The notes: generated by a model from the sequence alone, not told the origin. 64,000 bases of DNA from Neoarius graeffei (GCF_027579695.1 NC_083571.1:88276888-88340887), one strand, 5' to 3'. Positions 1-10,501 are shown, numbered from the stretch's first letter. Made by a program: numbers and translations.

Positions 1-140
1 TGATTAGTGTATCCAAGGGATGTAACCAGTGCATTACTCAGACTGAACAGATAATGTGTTAGATACAAATGTAGATGTGAATACACTATTGTGCACTATT
101 CTTCAAAGTGTAACCGAGCTATACATTCTGAAGTAGCTCC
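1..140. other. Unassigned AT-rich flank
   Basis: No coding potential or recognisable repeat boundary is visible here. The TTAA-flanked element begins at its right edge. Confidence 0.4.
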
Positions 141-285
141 TTAAAGGTAGACTGCCTTTCAGATTTTTCATGTGTAAGTCATAAAAAGAATTTTCCCTGA
201 CACCCAATTATTTTTATTTAGTAGACCAAAAGCTACTGAATTCGAATCACAGACTTCCAATTTTATTATTATTATTATTAATAAA

Positions 286-1895
286 TACAACCCCGATTCC
301 AAAAAAATTTGGGACAAAGTACAAATTGTAAATAAAAACGGAATGCAATGATGTGGAAGTTTAAAAATTCCATTTTTTATTCAGAATAGAACATAGATGA
401 CATATCAAATGTTTAATCTGAGAAAATGTATCATTTAAAGAGAAAAATTAGGTGATTTTAAATTTCATGACAACAACACATCTCAAAAAAGTTGGGACAA
501 GGCCATGTTTACCACTGTGAGACATCCCCTTTTCTCTTTACAACAGTCTGTAAACGTCTGAGGACTGAGGAGACAAGTTGCTCAAGTTTAGGGATAGGAA
601 TGTTAACCCATTCTTGTCTAATGTAGGATTCTAGTTGCTCAACTGTCTTAGGTCTTTTTTGTCGTATCTTCCGTTTTATGATGCGCCAAATGTTTTCTAT
701 GGGTGAAAGATCTGGACTGCAGGCTGGCCAGTTCAGTACCCTGACCCTTCTTCTACACAGCCATGATGCTGTAATTGATGCAGTATGTAGTTTGGCATTG
801 TCATGTTGGAAAATGCAAGGTCTTCCCTGAAAGAGACATCGTCTGGATGGGAGCATATGTTGCTCTAGAACCTGGATATACCTTTCAGCATTGATGGTGT
901 CTTTCCAGATGTGTAAGCTGCCCATGCCACACGTACTAATGCAACCCCATACCATCAGAGATGCAGGCTTCTGAACTGAGCGCTGATAACAACTTGGGTC
1001 ATCCTTCTCCTCTTTAGTCCAAATGACACGGTGTCCCTGATTTCCATAAAGAACTTCAAATTTTGATTCGTTTGACCACAGAACAGTTTTCCACTTTGCC
1101 ACAGTCCATTTTAAATGAGCCTTGGCCCAGAGAAAACGTCTGCGCTTCTGGATCATGTTTAGATACGGCTTCTTCTTTGAACTATAGAGTTTTAGCTGGC
1201 AACGGCGGATGGCACAGTGAATTGTGTTCACAGATAATGTTCTCTGGAAATATTCCTGAGCCCATTTTGTGATTTCCAATACAGAAGCATGCCTGTATGT
1301 GATGCAGTGCCGTCTAAGGGCCTGAAGATCATGGGCACCCAGTATGGTTTTCCAGCCTTGACCCTTACGCACAGAGATTCTTCCAGATTCCCTGAATCTT
1401 TTGATGATATTATGCACTGTAGATGATGATATGTTCAAACTCTTTGCAATTTTACACTGTCAAACTCCTTTCTGATATTGTTCCACTATTTGTCGGCGCA
1501 GAATTAGGGGGATTGGTGATCCTCTTCCCGTCATTACTTCTGAGAGCCGCTGCCACTCCAAGATGCTCTTTTTATACCCAGTCATGTTAATGACCTATTG
1601 CCAATTGACGTAATGAGTTGCAATTTGGTCCTCCAGCTGTTCCTTTTTTGTACCTTTAACTTTTCCAGCCTCTTATTGCCCCTGTCCCAACTTTTTTGAG
1701 ATGTGTTGCTGTCATGAAATTTCAAATGAGCCAATATTTGGCATGAAATTTCAAAATGTCTCACTTTCGACATATGATATGTTGTCTATGTTCTATTGTG
1801 AATACAATATCAGTTTTTGAGATTTGTAAATTATTGCATTCCTTTTTTATTTACAATTTGTACTTTGTCCCAACTTTTTTGGAATCGGTGTTGTA
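286..1895 (-). mobile_element. Tc1/mariner element, copy A (1610 bp)
   Basis: Long terminal inverted repeats begin TACAACCCCGATTCC at 286 and end with the complement at 1895, on a TA target. A transposase relic runs on the minus strand. A copy of the same family and identical length (1610 bp) lies at 48901-50510 on the plus strand, and a more decayed relative lies at 31841-33381. Confidence 0.9.
509..1438 (-). pseudogene. Tc1-family transposase, inactivated
   Basis: The 309-residue frame contains the end of the paired-type helix-turn-helix ([15 protein letters not shown]), a basic linker, and the DDE catalytic domain. Recognisable parts are LWSNESKFEV, FQHDNAK and [11 protein letters not shown]. 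The first catalytic Asp is Asn here, whereas the copy at 49358 has LWSDES at this place, so this copy should be catalytically dead. Upstream, an ATG near 1530 opens the same frame but meets a TGA just before the QCKIAK helix. That TGA is also present in the 49-kb copy. The family function, cut-and-paste at TA sites, is established knowledge. Confidence 0.85.
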
Positions 1896-2539
1896 GAACA
1901 ATTAATCAATTTAGGGCCACATGGCCCTAAATTCTCCGGTATTTTTTATGGCTTCACCCTGACCCAAATCAAGATACTACGTCATGCATCACGTGGTGGG
2001 CTTTCCCCATTCGTGCAATGTATTGTGGGATACAAATTTAAAACAGGAGAGAAGAAAAGGAAATGCAGGACCAAACTAATAAATATCGGTGGTAAGCGAG
2101 CACCTCGGTGTGATCAGCTGTTCGTTTAGCGACAGAATGATGTAACTGTCAGTGCATGGTCAAGGTAAACCTGTAGATGGCAGTAATGCAACACTGGATG
2201 CCGCATGACAGAAAACCCAACAGAAGAAGGAAAAGAAGAAGAAGGTAAACCTGCACATGCACACACGGACTTCCTCTGTCTGCTTGACTGTGCGAAGCAA
2301 GCGATTTCATATACATTATTTGAGAGGGAATCCCCTCAAATTAAATAACTTTCCAGCCACATAATGGCCTGTTGTTTTTTTTTAGATACTACAAAAATAA
2401 ACATATACTGTATGACAATGACCAAATTTTAGAGGGAACTAAATTTCACCGACTTTATGAAATCGAAAGGCATCTACTTTTAACTTGATAATGATTGTTG
2501 CATTGAGATATTTTATTGCCAAGGAGATAGGTGTCTGAA

Positions 2540-2846
2540 TTATGATCAGATAATAGAACGAACTTAGTCTCTAATGAAAAGGAATTAAGAGAGGCTCTGA
2601 AATCTTGGAATGTGCAACAAATTGAACAAAGTCTGCTGTAAAAGTGAGTGAAATGGACACTGAACTCTCCCCATGTTGCTCATCATGGAGGAATATGGAA
2701 TAGGCTGATTTGCATGATCAAAAGAGTTTTCCGGTCAGCAATAAGCCAACAGTATATGGATGATGAAGGCCTTCAGACCTCCATATGTGAGGTTGAGGCC
2801 ATTTTGAACAGCCGTCCACTCAAAACTGTTTCTGATAACCCAAATA
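2540..2846 (+). pseudogene. BEL/Pao retrotransposon integrase fragment, 5' part
   Basis: The translation gives KELREALKSWN, then a stop, then AHHGGIWNRLICMIKRVF and DEGLQTSICEVEAILNSRPL. This is the C-terminal integrase region typical of BEL/Pao polyproteins. The coding line breaks at SDNPN, where a LINE is inserted, and resumes at 7843 as NLQPLTPNHLL. Reverse transcriptase and LTRs are not present nearby, so this is an isolated fragment. Confidence 0.8.
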
Positions 2847-3205
2847 CCCCTCCTAGAACTGCCACCTTATTGTGGTGGAGGGGTTTGTGTGCTTGAATGA
2901 TCCTAGGAGCTATGTTGTCGGGGGCATTACGCCCCTGTTAGGGTGTCCCAAGGCAGACAGGTCCTAGGTGACAGGTTAGACCAAGAGCAGTTCACCAAAA
3001 CCCTTATGGATAATAAAAGATCAAGGACTGTGACATCGCCCGGTATGGTGCAGCCAGGGCCCCACCCTGGAGCCAGGCCCAGGGCTGGGGCTCATATGCG
3101 AGTGCTTGGTGGCCGGGCCTTTGCCCATGGGGCCCGGCCGGGCTCAGCCCGAAGCGGTGACGTGGGCCTGACCTCCTGTGGGTTCACCACCCACAGAGGG
3201 GGCCG

Positions 3206-4720
3206 GTGCAGTGTGGATTGGGCAGCAGTCGAAGGCAGGGGCCTCGACGACCTGATCCCCGAACACAGCGGCTAGCTGTTGGGACATGGAATGTCACTTC
3301 GCTGGGGGGGAAAGAGCCTGAGCTTGTGCGGGAGGTTGAGAGGTACCGGCTAGAGATAGTCGGGCTCACCTCCACGCACAGCTTGGGCTCCAGAACCCAG
3401 CTCCTCAAGAGGGGCTGGACTCTCCACTTCTCTGAAGTCGCCCATGGTGAGCGGTGGCAGGCTGGTGTGGGCTTGCTTATAGCTCCCCAGCTCAGCCGCC
3501 ATGTGTTGGACTTTACCCCAGTGAACGAGAGGGTCGCCTCTTTGCGCCTTCGGATTGGGGAGAAGGCTCTTGCTGTTTTTTGTGCCTACGGGCCGAATAG
3601 CAGTATAGAGTATCCGGCCTTCATGGAGTCCCTGGGAGAGGTACTGAGAGGTGCTCAGACTGGGGACTCCATTGTTCTACTGGGGGACTTCAATGCTCAC
3701 GTGGGCGACGACAGTGACACCTGGAGGGGCGTGATGGGGAGGAATGGCCTCCCCGATCTGAACCCGAGTGGTGTTTTGTTATTGGATTTCTGTGCTAGTC
3801 ACAGTTTATCCATAACGAATACCATGTTTGAGCATAGGGGTGTCCATAAGTGCACGTGGCACCAGGACATCTTAGGTCGGAGGTCGATGATCGACTTTGT
3901 TGTCGTTTCATCTGATCTCCGGCCCTATGTCTTGGACACTCGTGTGAAGAGAGGGGCTGAGCTGTCAACTGATCACCACCTGGTGGTGAGTTGGATCCGC
4001 TGGCGGAGGAGGAAGCCGGAGAGACCTGGCAGGCCCAAACATATGGTGAGGGTCTGCTGGGACCATCTGGCCGAGCACTCTGTCTGGGAGGTCTTTAACT
4101 CCCACATCCGGGAGAGCTTCTCCCAGCTTCCGAGGGAGGTGGGGGACATTGAGTCTGAGTGGACCATGTTCTCTACCTCCATTGTAGACACGGCTGTTTG
4201 GAGCTGTGGCCGCAAGGTCTCTGGTGCCTGTCGTGGCGGCAATCCCCGAACCCGGTGGTGGACACCGGAAGTAAGGGATGCCGTTAAGCTGAAGAAGGAG
4301 TCCTATCTGGCTATGTTGGCCTCTGGGACTCCTGAGGCAGCTGATGGGTATCGGCAGGCCAGGCGTGCCACAGCTCGGGCAGTTGCAGAGGCAAAAACTT
4401 GGAACTGGGAGGAGTTTGGTGAGGCCATGAAGGAGAACTATCAGTCGGCCTCGAAGAAATTCTGGCAAACCATCTGGCGCCTCAGGAGGGGGAAGCAGTA
4501 CTCTGCCAACACTGTTTACAGTGCGGGTGGGGAGCTGTTGACCTTGACTGGGGACATTGTCGGGTGGTGGAAGGAATTCTTTGAGGATCTCCTCAATCCC
4601 ACCATCATGTCTTCCATTGAGGAAGCGGAGGCTGATGACTCAGAGGTGGACTCGTCCATTACCCAAGCCAAAGTCACTGAGGTGGTTTGCAAGCTCCTTG
4701 GTGGCAAGGCACCAGGATGA
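3206..4720 (+). pseudogene. LINE endonuclease and start of reverse transcriptase
   Basis: The 504-residue frame holds an apurinic/apyrimidinic-type endonuclease. Landmarks are [35 protein letters not shown] and STDHHLVV, matching the conserved Asn, Asp, Asp and His positions of the family. The usual QETH-like Glu motif reads LTSTHS, so a metal-binding Glu appears lost. After a linker the frame enters the RT N-terminal part ([11 protein letters not shown]). It stops at 4720 because a few bases appear to be missing, and the RT continues in another frame. Confidence 0.85.
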
Positions 4721-5320
4721 GATCCGCCCTGAGTATCTCAAGTCTCTGGATGTTGTGGGGCTGTCTTGGCTGACACACCTCTGCAACATCGTGTGGCGGT
4801 TGGGGACAGTGCCTCTGGGGTGGCAGACTGGGGTGGTGGTCCCTCTTTTTAAGAAAGGGGACCAGAGAGTGTGCTCCAATTATAGGGGAATCACACTTCT
4901 CAGCCTCCCCAGGAAAGTTTTCTCTAGGGTACTGGAGAGGAGAATTTGGCCAATAGTCGAACCTCGGATCCAGGAGGAACAATGCGGTTTTCATCCTGGT
5001 CATAGAACACTGGACCAGCTCTATATCCTTTATAGGGTGCTCGAGGGGTCATGGGAGTTTGCCCAACCAGTCCACATGAGCTTTGTGGATCTGGAGAAGG
5101 CATTCGACCGTGTCCCTCGTGGTATTCTGGGGGGGTGCTTTGGGAGTATGGGGTTCGGGGCTCTTTGCTAAGGGCTGTCCAGTCCCTGTATGAATGGAGC
5201 AGGAGTCTGGTTCGCATTGCCGGCAGTAAGCCAGACCTGTTCCCAGTGCATGTTGGACTCTGGCAGGGCTGCCCTTTGTCACCGGTTCTGTTCATAATTT
5301 TTATGGACAGAATTTCTAGG
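4720..5320 (+). pseudogene. LINE reverse transcriptase, central part
   Basis: The RT fingers and palm can be read across two frames: FKKGDQRVCSNYRGITLLSL, EEQCGFHPGHRTLDQL, motif A FVDLEKAFDRV, then after a frameshift near 5135 motif B GLWQGCPLSPVLF. The reading stops at MDRISR where the SINE begins at 5321 and resumes at 6963. The enzyme would prime cDNA synthesis at a nicked target. This copy cannot encode it, because of the frameshifts and the insertion. Confidence 0.85.
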
Positions 5321-5559
5321 CGGCGGCACGGTGGTGTAGTGGTTAGCGCTGTCGCCTCACAGCAAGAAGGTCCTGGGTTCGAGCCCCGGGGCTGGCGAGG
5401 GCCTTTCTGTGTGGAGTTTGCATGTTCTCCCCGTGTCTGCGTGGGTTTCCTCCGGGTGCTCCGGTTTCCCCCACAGTCCAAAGACATGCAGGTTAGGTTA
5501 ACTGGTGACTCTAAATTGACCGTAGGTGTGAATGGGAGTGTGAATGGTTGTCTGTCTAT

Positions 5560-6823
5560 TGGCCCTTTTCCACTACCCTTTTTCAGCTCACTTCAGCTCG
5601 CTTCAGCTCACTTCAGCCCGACACGGCTCGCGTTTCGACTACCAAAAACCAGCACGACTCAGCTCGTTTCAGCCCTGCTTAGCCCCTAAAACTCGCACCG
5701 TTTTGGAGTGGGGCTGAAGCGAGCCAAGCCGTGCCGAGTGAGGCTGGGGGCGTGAGCAGACACTCCCCTGTGCACTGATTGGTGAGGAGGCGTGTCCTCA
5801 CATGCCCACACACGCCCCGCGAGCGCGCTGGGATCTGTAAACACCATAAACCCGGAAGAAGAATAATTACGAATTACGAGAATTTCTGAAGCCTTATGCG
5901 CCTCGCCTCATCTATACGCTCTTGCCAGTATCTGTCTGCGTTGTCGGTGACAACAAGCCACAGCACCAAGACCAGCAACACTAACGACTCCATGTCCTCC
6001 ATGTTTATTGTTTACTATCCGGGTCGTGAGACTACCGCTTAAAAGCTCACTGAATCAGTGACATACAGAGCATCGTGGACGAGTTCGCGGAGCGCAAGGC
6101 TCGTCGTATGCCCTTCAAATAATGCGCGCAGTAGGCTATTGATGTTTTATTATGAGCCATGTACAGTATGTCGCCTAATGTTTTTTTGTTTCTGAGTTAC
6201 ATGTTCGTTTGAAGGACTTAATGTACAAAATAACATAGTTGCACCCCGTAGTGTTGAAATTGGTAAACACAGTGCATTCAGTGAGGTTTGCACCGCCCTC
6301 CTTTTATTTCTGACTCTTCCTGTCACCACTCTGAGCGCTCATTCGTATGCCCTTCAAATAATGTGCGCAGTATAGGCTATTGATGTTTTATTATGAGCCA
6401 TGTATACAGTATCCTAATGTTTTTTGTTTCTGAGTTACATGTTCGTTTGAAGGACTTGATGTACTAAATAACATATAGTTGCACCCGGTAGTGTTGAAAT
6501 TGGTAAACACCGCAGTTGCGGACATTTTGTAGCCTAAAATGATGTTATGATAAGCTTTAATAAAGGGCCCGGTCATTTGCCCCGCCCCCGGCCCCGCTCT
6601 GACTTGTTCCGCCACTGTCACTGATGTCACTGTTTGCGCTGCTTAACGACATCACCTGACGTCCACCCACTTTCACTAACTCCACCCAATGTGTCCACCC
6701 ACTTCCAGCCAGCACGGTTCAGCGCGGTTGTAGTCGAAATGCAACTCCAACAGCCCCGCTCAGCTCGACTCAGCTCGACTCGGCACGGCACGGCTCAGCC
6801 GCGTTTGTAGTGGAAAAGCGGCA
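5560..6823 (-). mobile_element. Harbinger-like non-autonomous element, copy A (1264 bp)
   Basis: Terminal repeats are TGGCCCTTTTCCACTAC on the left and the complement of TGCCGCTTTTCCACTAC on the right. A 3-bp TAT lies on each side (5557-5559 and 6824-6826). Subterminal regions are made of short CAGCTCG/CACGGCT-type repeats. The interior contains an imperfect duplication of roughly 170 bp (about 6109-6280 and 6345-6520), which the 34.5-kb copy lacks. A 42-codon transposase-like start is on the minus strand. The 3-bp duplication and the small ORF suggest PIF/Harbinger. Confidence 0.7.
5874..6002 (-). pseudogene. 42-codon ORF of the Harbinger-like element
   Basis: The frame begins MEDMESLVLLVLVLWLV and ends LQKFS followed by TAA. 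The same ORF is found at 34759-34887 in the other copy. A short hydrophobic and acidic start followed by an Arg-rich stretch resembles the N-terminus of fish Harbinger transposases, but the catalytic DDE part is absent. It is probably an exon remnant; identity is inferred. Confidence 0.4.
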
Positions 6824-6962
6824 TATGTGTCAGCCCTGTGATGACCTGGCGACTTGTCCAGGGTGTACCCCGCCTTTCGCCCATAGTCAGCTGGGATAGG
6901 CTCCAGCTTGCCTGCGACCCTGTAGAAGGATAAAGCGGCTAGAGATAATGAGATGAGATGAG

Positions 6963-7829
6963 AATTTCTAGGTGCAGCCAGGGGCCGGAAGGAATCCTGT
7001 TTGGGAACCACAGGATTTCATCTCTCCTGTTTGCGGATGATGTTGTCCTGTTGGCTTCTTCAAACCAGGACCTTCAGCATGCACTGGGGCGGTTTGCAGT
7101 CGAGTGTGAAGCGGCTGGGATGAGAATCAGCACCTCCAAGTCCGAGGCCATGGTTCTCGACCGGAAAAGGGTGGCTTGCCCTCTCCAGGTTGGTGGAGAA
7201 GTCCTGCTTCAAGTGAAGGAGTTTAAGTATCTTGGGATCTTGTTCACGAGTGAGGGAAGGATAGAGCGTGAGATCGACAGGCAGATCGGTGTGGCCTCCG
7301 CAGTGATGCGGTCGCTTTACTGGTCCATCATGGTGAAGAAGGAGCTGAGCCAAAAGGCGAAGCTCTCGATTTACCGGTCGATCTACGTTCCAACTCTCAC
7401 CTATGGTCTTGAGCTTTGGGTAATGACCAAAAGAACAAGATACAAGTGGCCGAAATGAGTTTCCTTCGCAGGGTGGCTGGGTGCTCCCTTTGAGATAGGG
7501 TGAGAAGCACAGTCACTCAGGAGGAGCTCGGAGTAGAGGCGCTGCTCCTCCACATCAAGAGGAATCAGCTGAGGTGGCTTGGGCATCTCTTTCGGATGCC
7601 TCCTGGACGCCTCCTGGGGAGGTGTTCCAGGCATGTCCCCCCGGGAGGAGGCCCCGGGGAAGACCCAGGACACGCTGGAGGGACTATGTCTCTCGGCTGG
7701 CCTGGGAACGCCTCGGTGTTCTTCCCAAGGAGCTGGGCGAGGTGTCTGGGGAAAGGGAAGTTTGGGCTTCCATGCTCAGACTGCTGCCTCCGCGACCTGG
7801 CCCAGGATAAGCGAATGAAGATGAGACAA
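6963..7829 (+). pseudogene. LINE reverse transcriptase C-terminal part, duplication unit 1
   Basis: The sequence continues RT from the SINE junction: CSQGPEGILFG, motif C SLLFADDVVLLAS, the thumb (EFKYLGILFTSEGR, IDRQIGVASAVMRSLY), then frameshifts and a C-terminal LRWLGHLFRMPPGR and GRPRTRWRDYVSRL region. It ends in a GATAAGCGAATGAAGATGAG tail before the target duplication. The same stretch is repeated apparently unchanged 1603 bp downstream. Confidence 0.85.
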
Positions 7830-7842
7830 GATAACCCAAATA

Positions 7843-7890
7843 ACTTACAGCCATTAACACCTAATCATTTACTGCAAAAAAAGTGTGCAC
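7843..7890 (+). pseudogene. BEL/Pao integrase fragment, 3' part (unit 1)
   Basis: It reads NLQPLTPNHLL, continuing the fragment that breaks at 2846. A second copy lies at 9446-9493 within the duplication. Confidence 0.7.
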
Positions 7891-8189
7891 TATTCTTTTT
7901 TTGTTTGTTTGCTTGCTTTTTTAACAGTGGTTTGCTTCAGTAGCCAACCTAAACTCTATCTTTACTGAGCTCCAAAATAAAACCATATTTTTTTAATACA
8001 ACTGACCTGAAAAGAAAGAAATACAACCCCATTTCCAGAAAAGTTGGAATATTTTTCAAAATGGAATAAAAAAAAACTGTGATTTGTTAATTTGTATGAA
8101 ACTTTATTTAACTGACAAAAGTACAAAGAATAGATTTTCAATAGTTTTACTCACCAACTTAATTGTATTTTGTAAATATAAACAAAGTT

Positions 8190-8565
8190 GGGCGGCACAG
8201 TGGTGTAGTGGTTAGCACTGTCGCCTCACAGCAAGAAGGTCCGGGTTCGAGCCCCGTGGCTGGCGAGGGCCTTTCTGTGTGGAGTTTGCATGTTCTCCCA
8301 GTGTCTGCGTGGGTTTCCTCTGGGTGCGCCGGTTTCCCCCACAGTCCAAAGACATGCAGGTTAGGTTAACTGGTGACTCTAAATTGACCGTAGGTGTGAA
8401 TGTGAGTGTGAATGGTTGTCTGTGTCTATGTGTCAGCCCTGTGATGACCTGGCGACTTGTCCAGGGTGTACCCCGCCTTTCGCCCATAGTCAGCTGGGAT
8501 AGGCTCCAGCTTGCCTGCGACCCTGTAGAAGGATAAAGCGGCTAGAGATAATGAGATGAGATGAG
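8190..8565 (+). mobile_element. Hybrid SINE (copy 2)
   Basis: The head half matches the SINE at 9793 and the tail half matches the SINE at 5321 (shared CGCCCATAG and GTAGAAGGAT). The flanks do not match each other: AAACAAAGTT on the left, AATTTCTAGG on the right. This is the expected product of recombination between two different SINE insertions. Confidence 0.92.
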
Positions 8566-10029
8566 AATTTCTAGGTGCAGCCAGGGGCCGGAAGGAATCC
8601 TGTTTGGGAACCACAGGATTTCATCTCTCCTGTTTGCGGATGATGTTGTCCTGTTGGCTTCTTCAAACCAGGACCTTCAGCATGCACTGGGGCGGTTTGC
8701 AGTCGAGTGTGAAGCGGCTGGGATGAGAATCAGCACCTCCAAGTCCGAGGCCATGGTTCTCGACCGGAAAAGGGTGGCTTGCCCTCTCCAGGTTGGTGGA
8801 GAAGTCCTGCTTCAAGTGAAGGAGTTTAAGTATCTTGGGATCTTGTTCACGAGTGAGGGAAGGATAGAGCGTGAGATCGACAGGCAGATCGGTGTGGCCT
8901 CCGCAGTGATGCGGTCGCTTTACTGGTCCATCATGGTGAAGAAGGAGCTGAGCCAAAAGGCGAAGCTCTCGATTTACCGGTCGATCTACGTTCCAACTCT
9001 CACCTATGGTCTTGAGCTTTGGGTAATGACCAAAAGAACAAGATACAAGTGGCCGAAATGAGTTTCCTTCGCAGGGTGGCTGGGTGCTCCCTTTGAGATA
9101 GGGTGAGAAGCACAGTCACTCAGGAGGAGCTCGGAGTAGAGGCGCTGCTCCTCCACATCAAGAGGAATCAGCTGAGGTGGCTTGGGCATCTCTTTCGGAT
9201 GCCTCCTGGACGCCTCCTGGGGAGGTGTTCCAGGCATGTCCCCCCGGGAGGAGGCCCCGGGGAAGACCCAGGACACGCTGGAGGGACTATGTCTCTCGGC
9301 TGGCCTGGGAACGCCTCGGTGTTCTTCCCAAGGAGCTGGGCGAGGTGTCTGGGGAAAGGGAAGTTTGGGCTTCCATGCTCAGACTGCTGCCTCCGCGACC
9401 TGGCCCAGGATAAGCGAATGAAGATGAGACAAGATAACCCAAATAACTTACAGCCATTAACACCTAATCATTTACTGCAAAAAAAGTGTGCACTATTCTT
9501 TTTTTGTTTGTTTGCTTGCTTTTTTAACAGTGGTTTGCTTCAGTAGCCAACCTAAACTCTATCTTTACTGAGCTCCAAAATAAAACCATATTTTTTTAAT
9601 ACAACTGACCTGAAAAGAAAGAAATACAACCCCATTTCCAGAAAAGTTGGAATATTTTTCAAAATGGAATAAAAAAAAACTGTGATTTGTTAATTTGTAT
9701 GAAACTTTATTTAACTGACAAAAGTACAAAGAATAGATTTTCAATAGTTTTACTCACCAACTTAATTGTATTTTGTAAATATAAACAAAGTTGGGCGGCA
9801 CAGTGGTGTAGTGGTTAGCACTGTCGCCTCACAGCAAGAAGGTCCGGGTTCGAGCCCCGTGGCTGGCGAGGGCCTTTCTGTGTGGAGTTTGCATGTTCTC
9901 CCAGTGTCTGCGTGGGTTTCCTCTGGGTGCGCCGGTTTCCCCCACAGTCCAAAGACATGCAGGTTAGGTTAACTGGTGACTCTAAATTGACCGTAGGTGT
10001 GAATGTGAGTGTGAATGGTTGTCTGTGTC
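8427..10029 (+). repeat. 1603-bp tandem duplication, unit 2
   Basis: This is the second direct unit. Differences from unit 1 appear only past its ends: Harbinger sequence to the left of unit 1, and a different SINE tail to the right of unit 2. Confidence 0.95.
8566..9432 (+). pseudogene. LINE reverse transcriptase C-terminal part, duplication unit 2
   Basis: Identical in translation to 6963-7829, including motif C LLFADDVVLL and the same stops and frameshifts. It was carried here by the tandem duplication rather than by retrotransposition. Confidence 0.9.
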
Positions 10030-10167
10030 TATGTGTCAGCCCTGTGATGACCTGGCGACTTGTCCAGGGTGTACCCCGCCTTTCACCCGTAGTCAGCTGG
10101 GATAGGCTCCAGCTTGCCTGCGACCCTGTAGGACAGGATAAAGCGGCTAGAGATAATGAGATGAGAT
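9793..10167 (+). mobile_element. tRNA-derived SINE (copy 3)
   Basis: A full-length copy with matching flanks AAACAAAGTT (9783-9792) and AAGCAAAGTT (10168-10177). Its tail carries CACCCGTAG and GTAGGACAGG, which distinguish it from copies 1 and 2. Confidence 0.92.
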
Positions 10168-10290
10168 AAGCAAAGTTAGAATTCCATGCCTGCAACACAC
10201 TCAAAAAAAAAAACAGGGACAGAGGCAAAATAAGACTGAAACGTTCATAGGATATTCAAGTAGCACCAGTAATTTGGAAGATTCCACAAT

Positions 10291-10501
10291 CTTCTTCTTC
10301 TTCGTTCAGCTGTGCCTGTTCGGGGTCACCACAGCAGATCTGTTCTGAAAATTTGATTTAGCATAGGTTTAACACCAGATGCCCTTCCTGACGCAACCCT
10401 CCCCGATCTATCCGGGCTTGGGACTGGCACTAAGTAGGCACTGGCTTGTGCAACCCCCAGTGGCTGGGTATTTTTACCTAATCTAATCTTTGAAAGATTG
10501 A
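10291..10501 (+). mobile_element. Short CTTCTTC-headed retroposon with 14-bp target duplication
   Basis: It is flanked by GAAGATTCCACAAT at 10277-10290 and 10502-10515. The body contains GATGCCCTTCCTGACGCAAC and ends in a TAATCT-rich tail. A related copy begins at about 41407. The family name is not recognised with certainty. Confidence 0.75.

Larger units (their letters stand above)
141..2483. mobile_element. TTAA-flanked MITE-like element, copy 1 (interrupted)
   Basis: The outer ends form an imperfect inverted repeat (TTAAAGGTAGACTGCCTTTC on the left, its near-complement just before 2483). Both ends sit on TTAA, as expected for Kolobok- or piggyBac-type insertion. The interior matches 14824-15552 almost throughout, except that a 1610-bp Tc1 element (286-1895) is inserted in it. 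Around 2220-2245 it has an AAGAAG-rich stretch that the second copy lacks. No transposase is visible, so it is non-autonomous. The superfamily is inferred from the TTAA ends only. Confidence 0.65.
5321..6962 (+). mobile_element. tRNA-derived SINE (copy 1), split by a Harbinger-like element
   Basis: The head (5321-5556) has tRNA-like A- and B-box sequence (GTGGTTAGCGCTGTCGCC, GGGTTCGAGCC), then the conserved body. The tail half is at 6824-6962 and ends in GATGAGATGAG. The target duplication AATTTCTAGG lies at 5311-5320 and 6963-6972. This is the dominant repeat family of the window, with more than 20 copies. It resembles fish V-SINE/DANA-type elements, but the exact family name is not certain. 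Confidence 0.9.
2847..7829 (+). mobile_element. APE-type non-LTR retrotransposon (LINE), interrupted and defective
   Basis: The LINE is flanked by a 13-bp duplication, GATAACCCAAATA, at 2834-2846 and 7830-7842. This splits a BEL/Pao integrase fragment. The 5' leader (to about 3200) is GC-rich. It is followed by an endonuclease, a reverse transcriptase and a C-terminal region, and ends in a GATGAG-like tail. A SINE plus a Harbinger-like element (5321-6962) sits inside the reverse transcriptase, with its own duplication AATTTCTAGG. Several frameshifts are present. The clade is uncertain: the order endonuclease then RT fits I/Nimb- or R1-like families, and I cannot settle it without alignment. 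Confidence 0.85.
6824..8426 (+). repeat. 1603-bp tandem duplication, unit 1
   Basis: The unit comprises a SINE tail half, the LINE 3' end, a BEL/Pao remnant, the left end of a Tc1 element, and the head half of a SINE. All ORF positions recur exactly 1603 bp later with identical translations, so the two units are nearly identical. Confidence 0.95.

Noticed and set aside
3965-4468. 167-residue minus-strand frame
   Set aside because: It is the shadow of the LINE endonuclease/RT frame on the other strand.
5321-5400. tRNA genes at the SINE heads
   Set aside because: A- and B-box-like sequences are present, but the cloverleaf is not maintained and the heads are always fused to SINE bodies.
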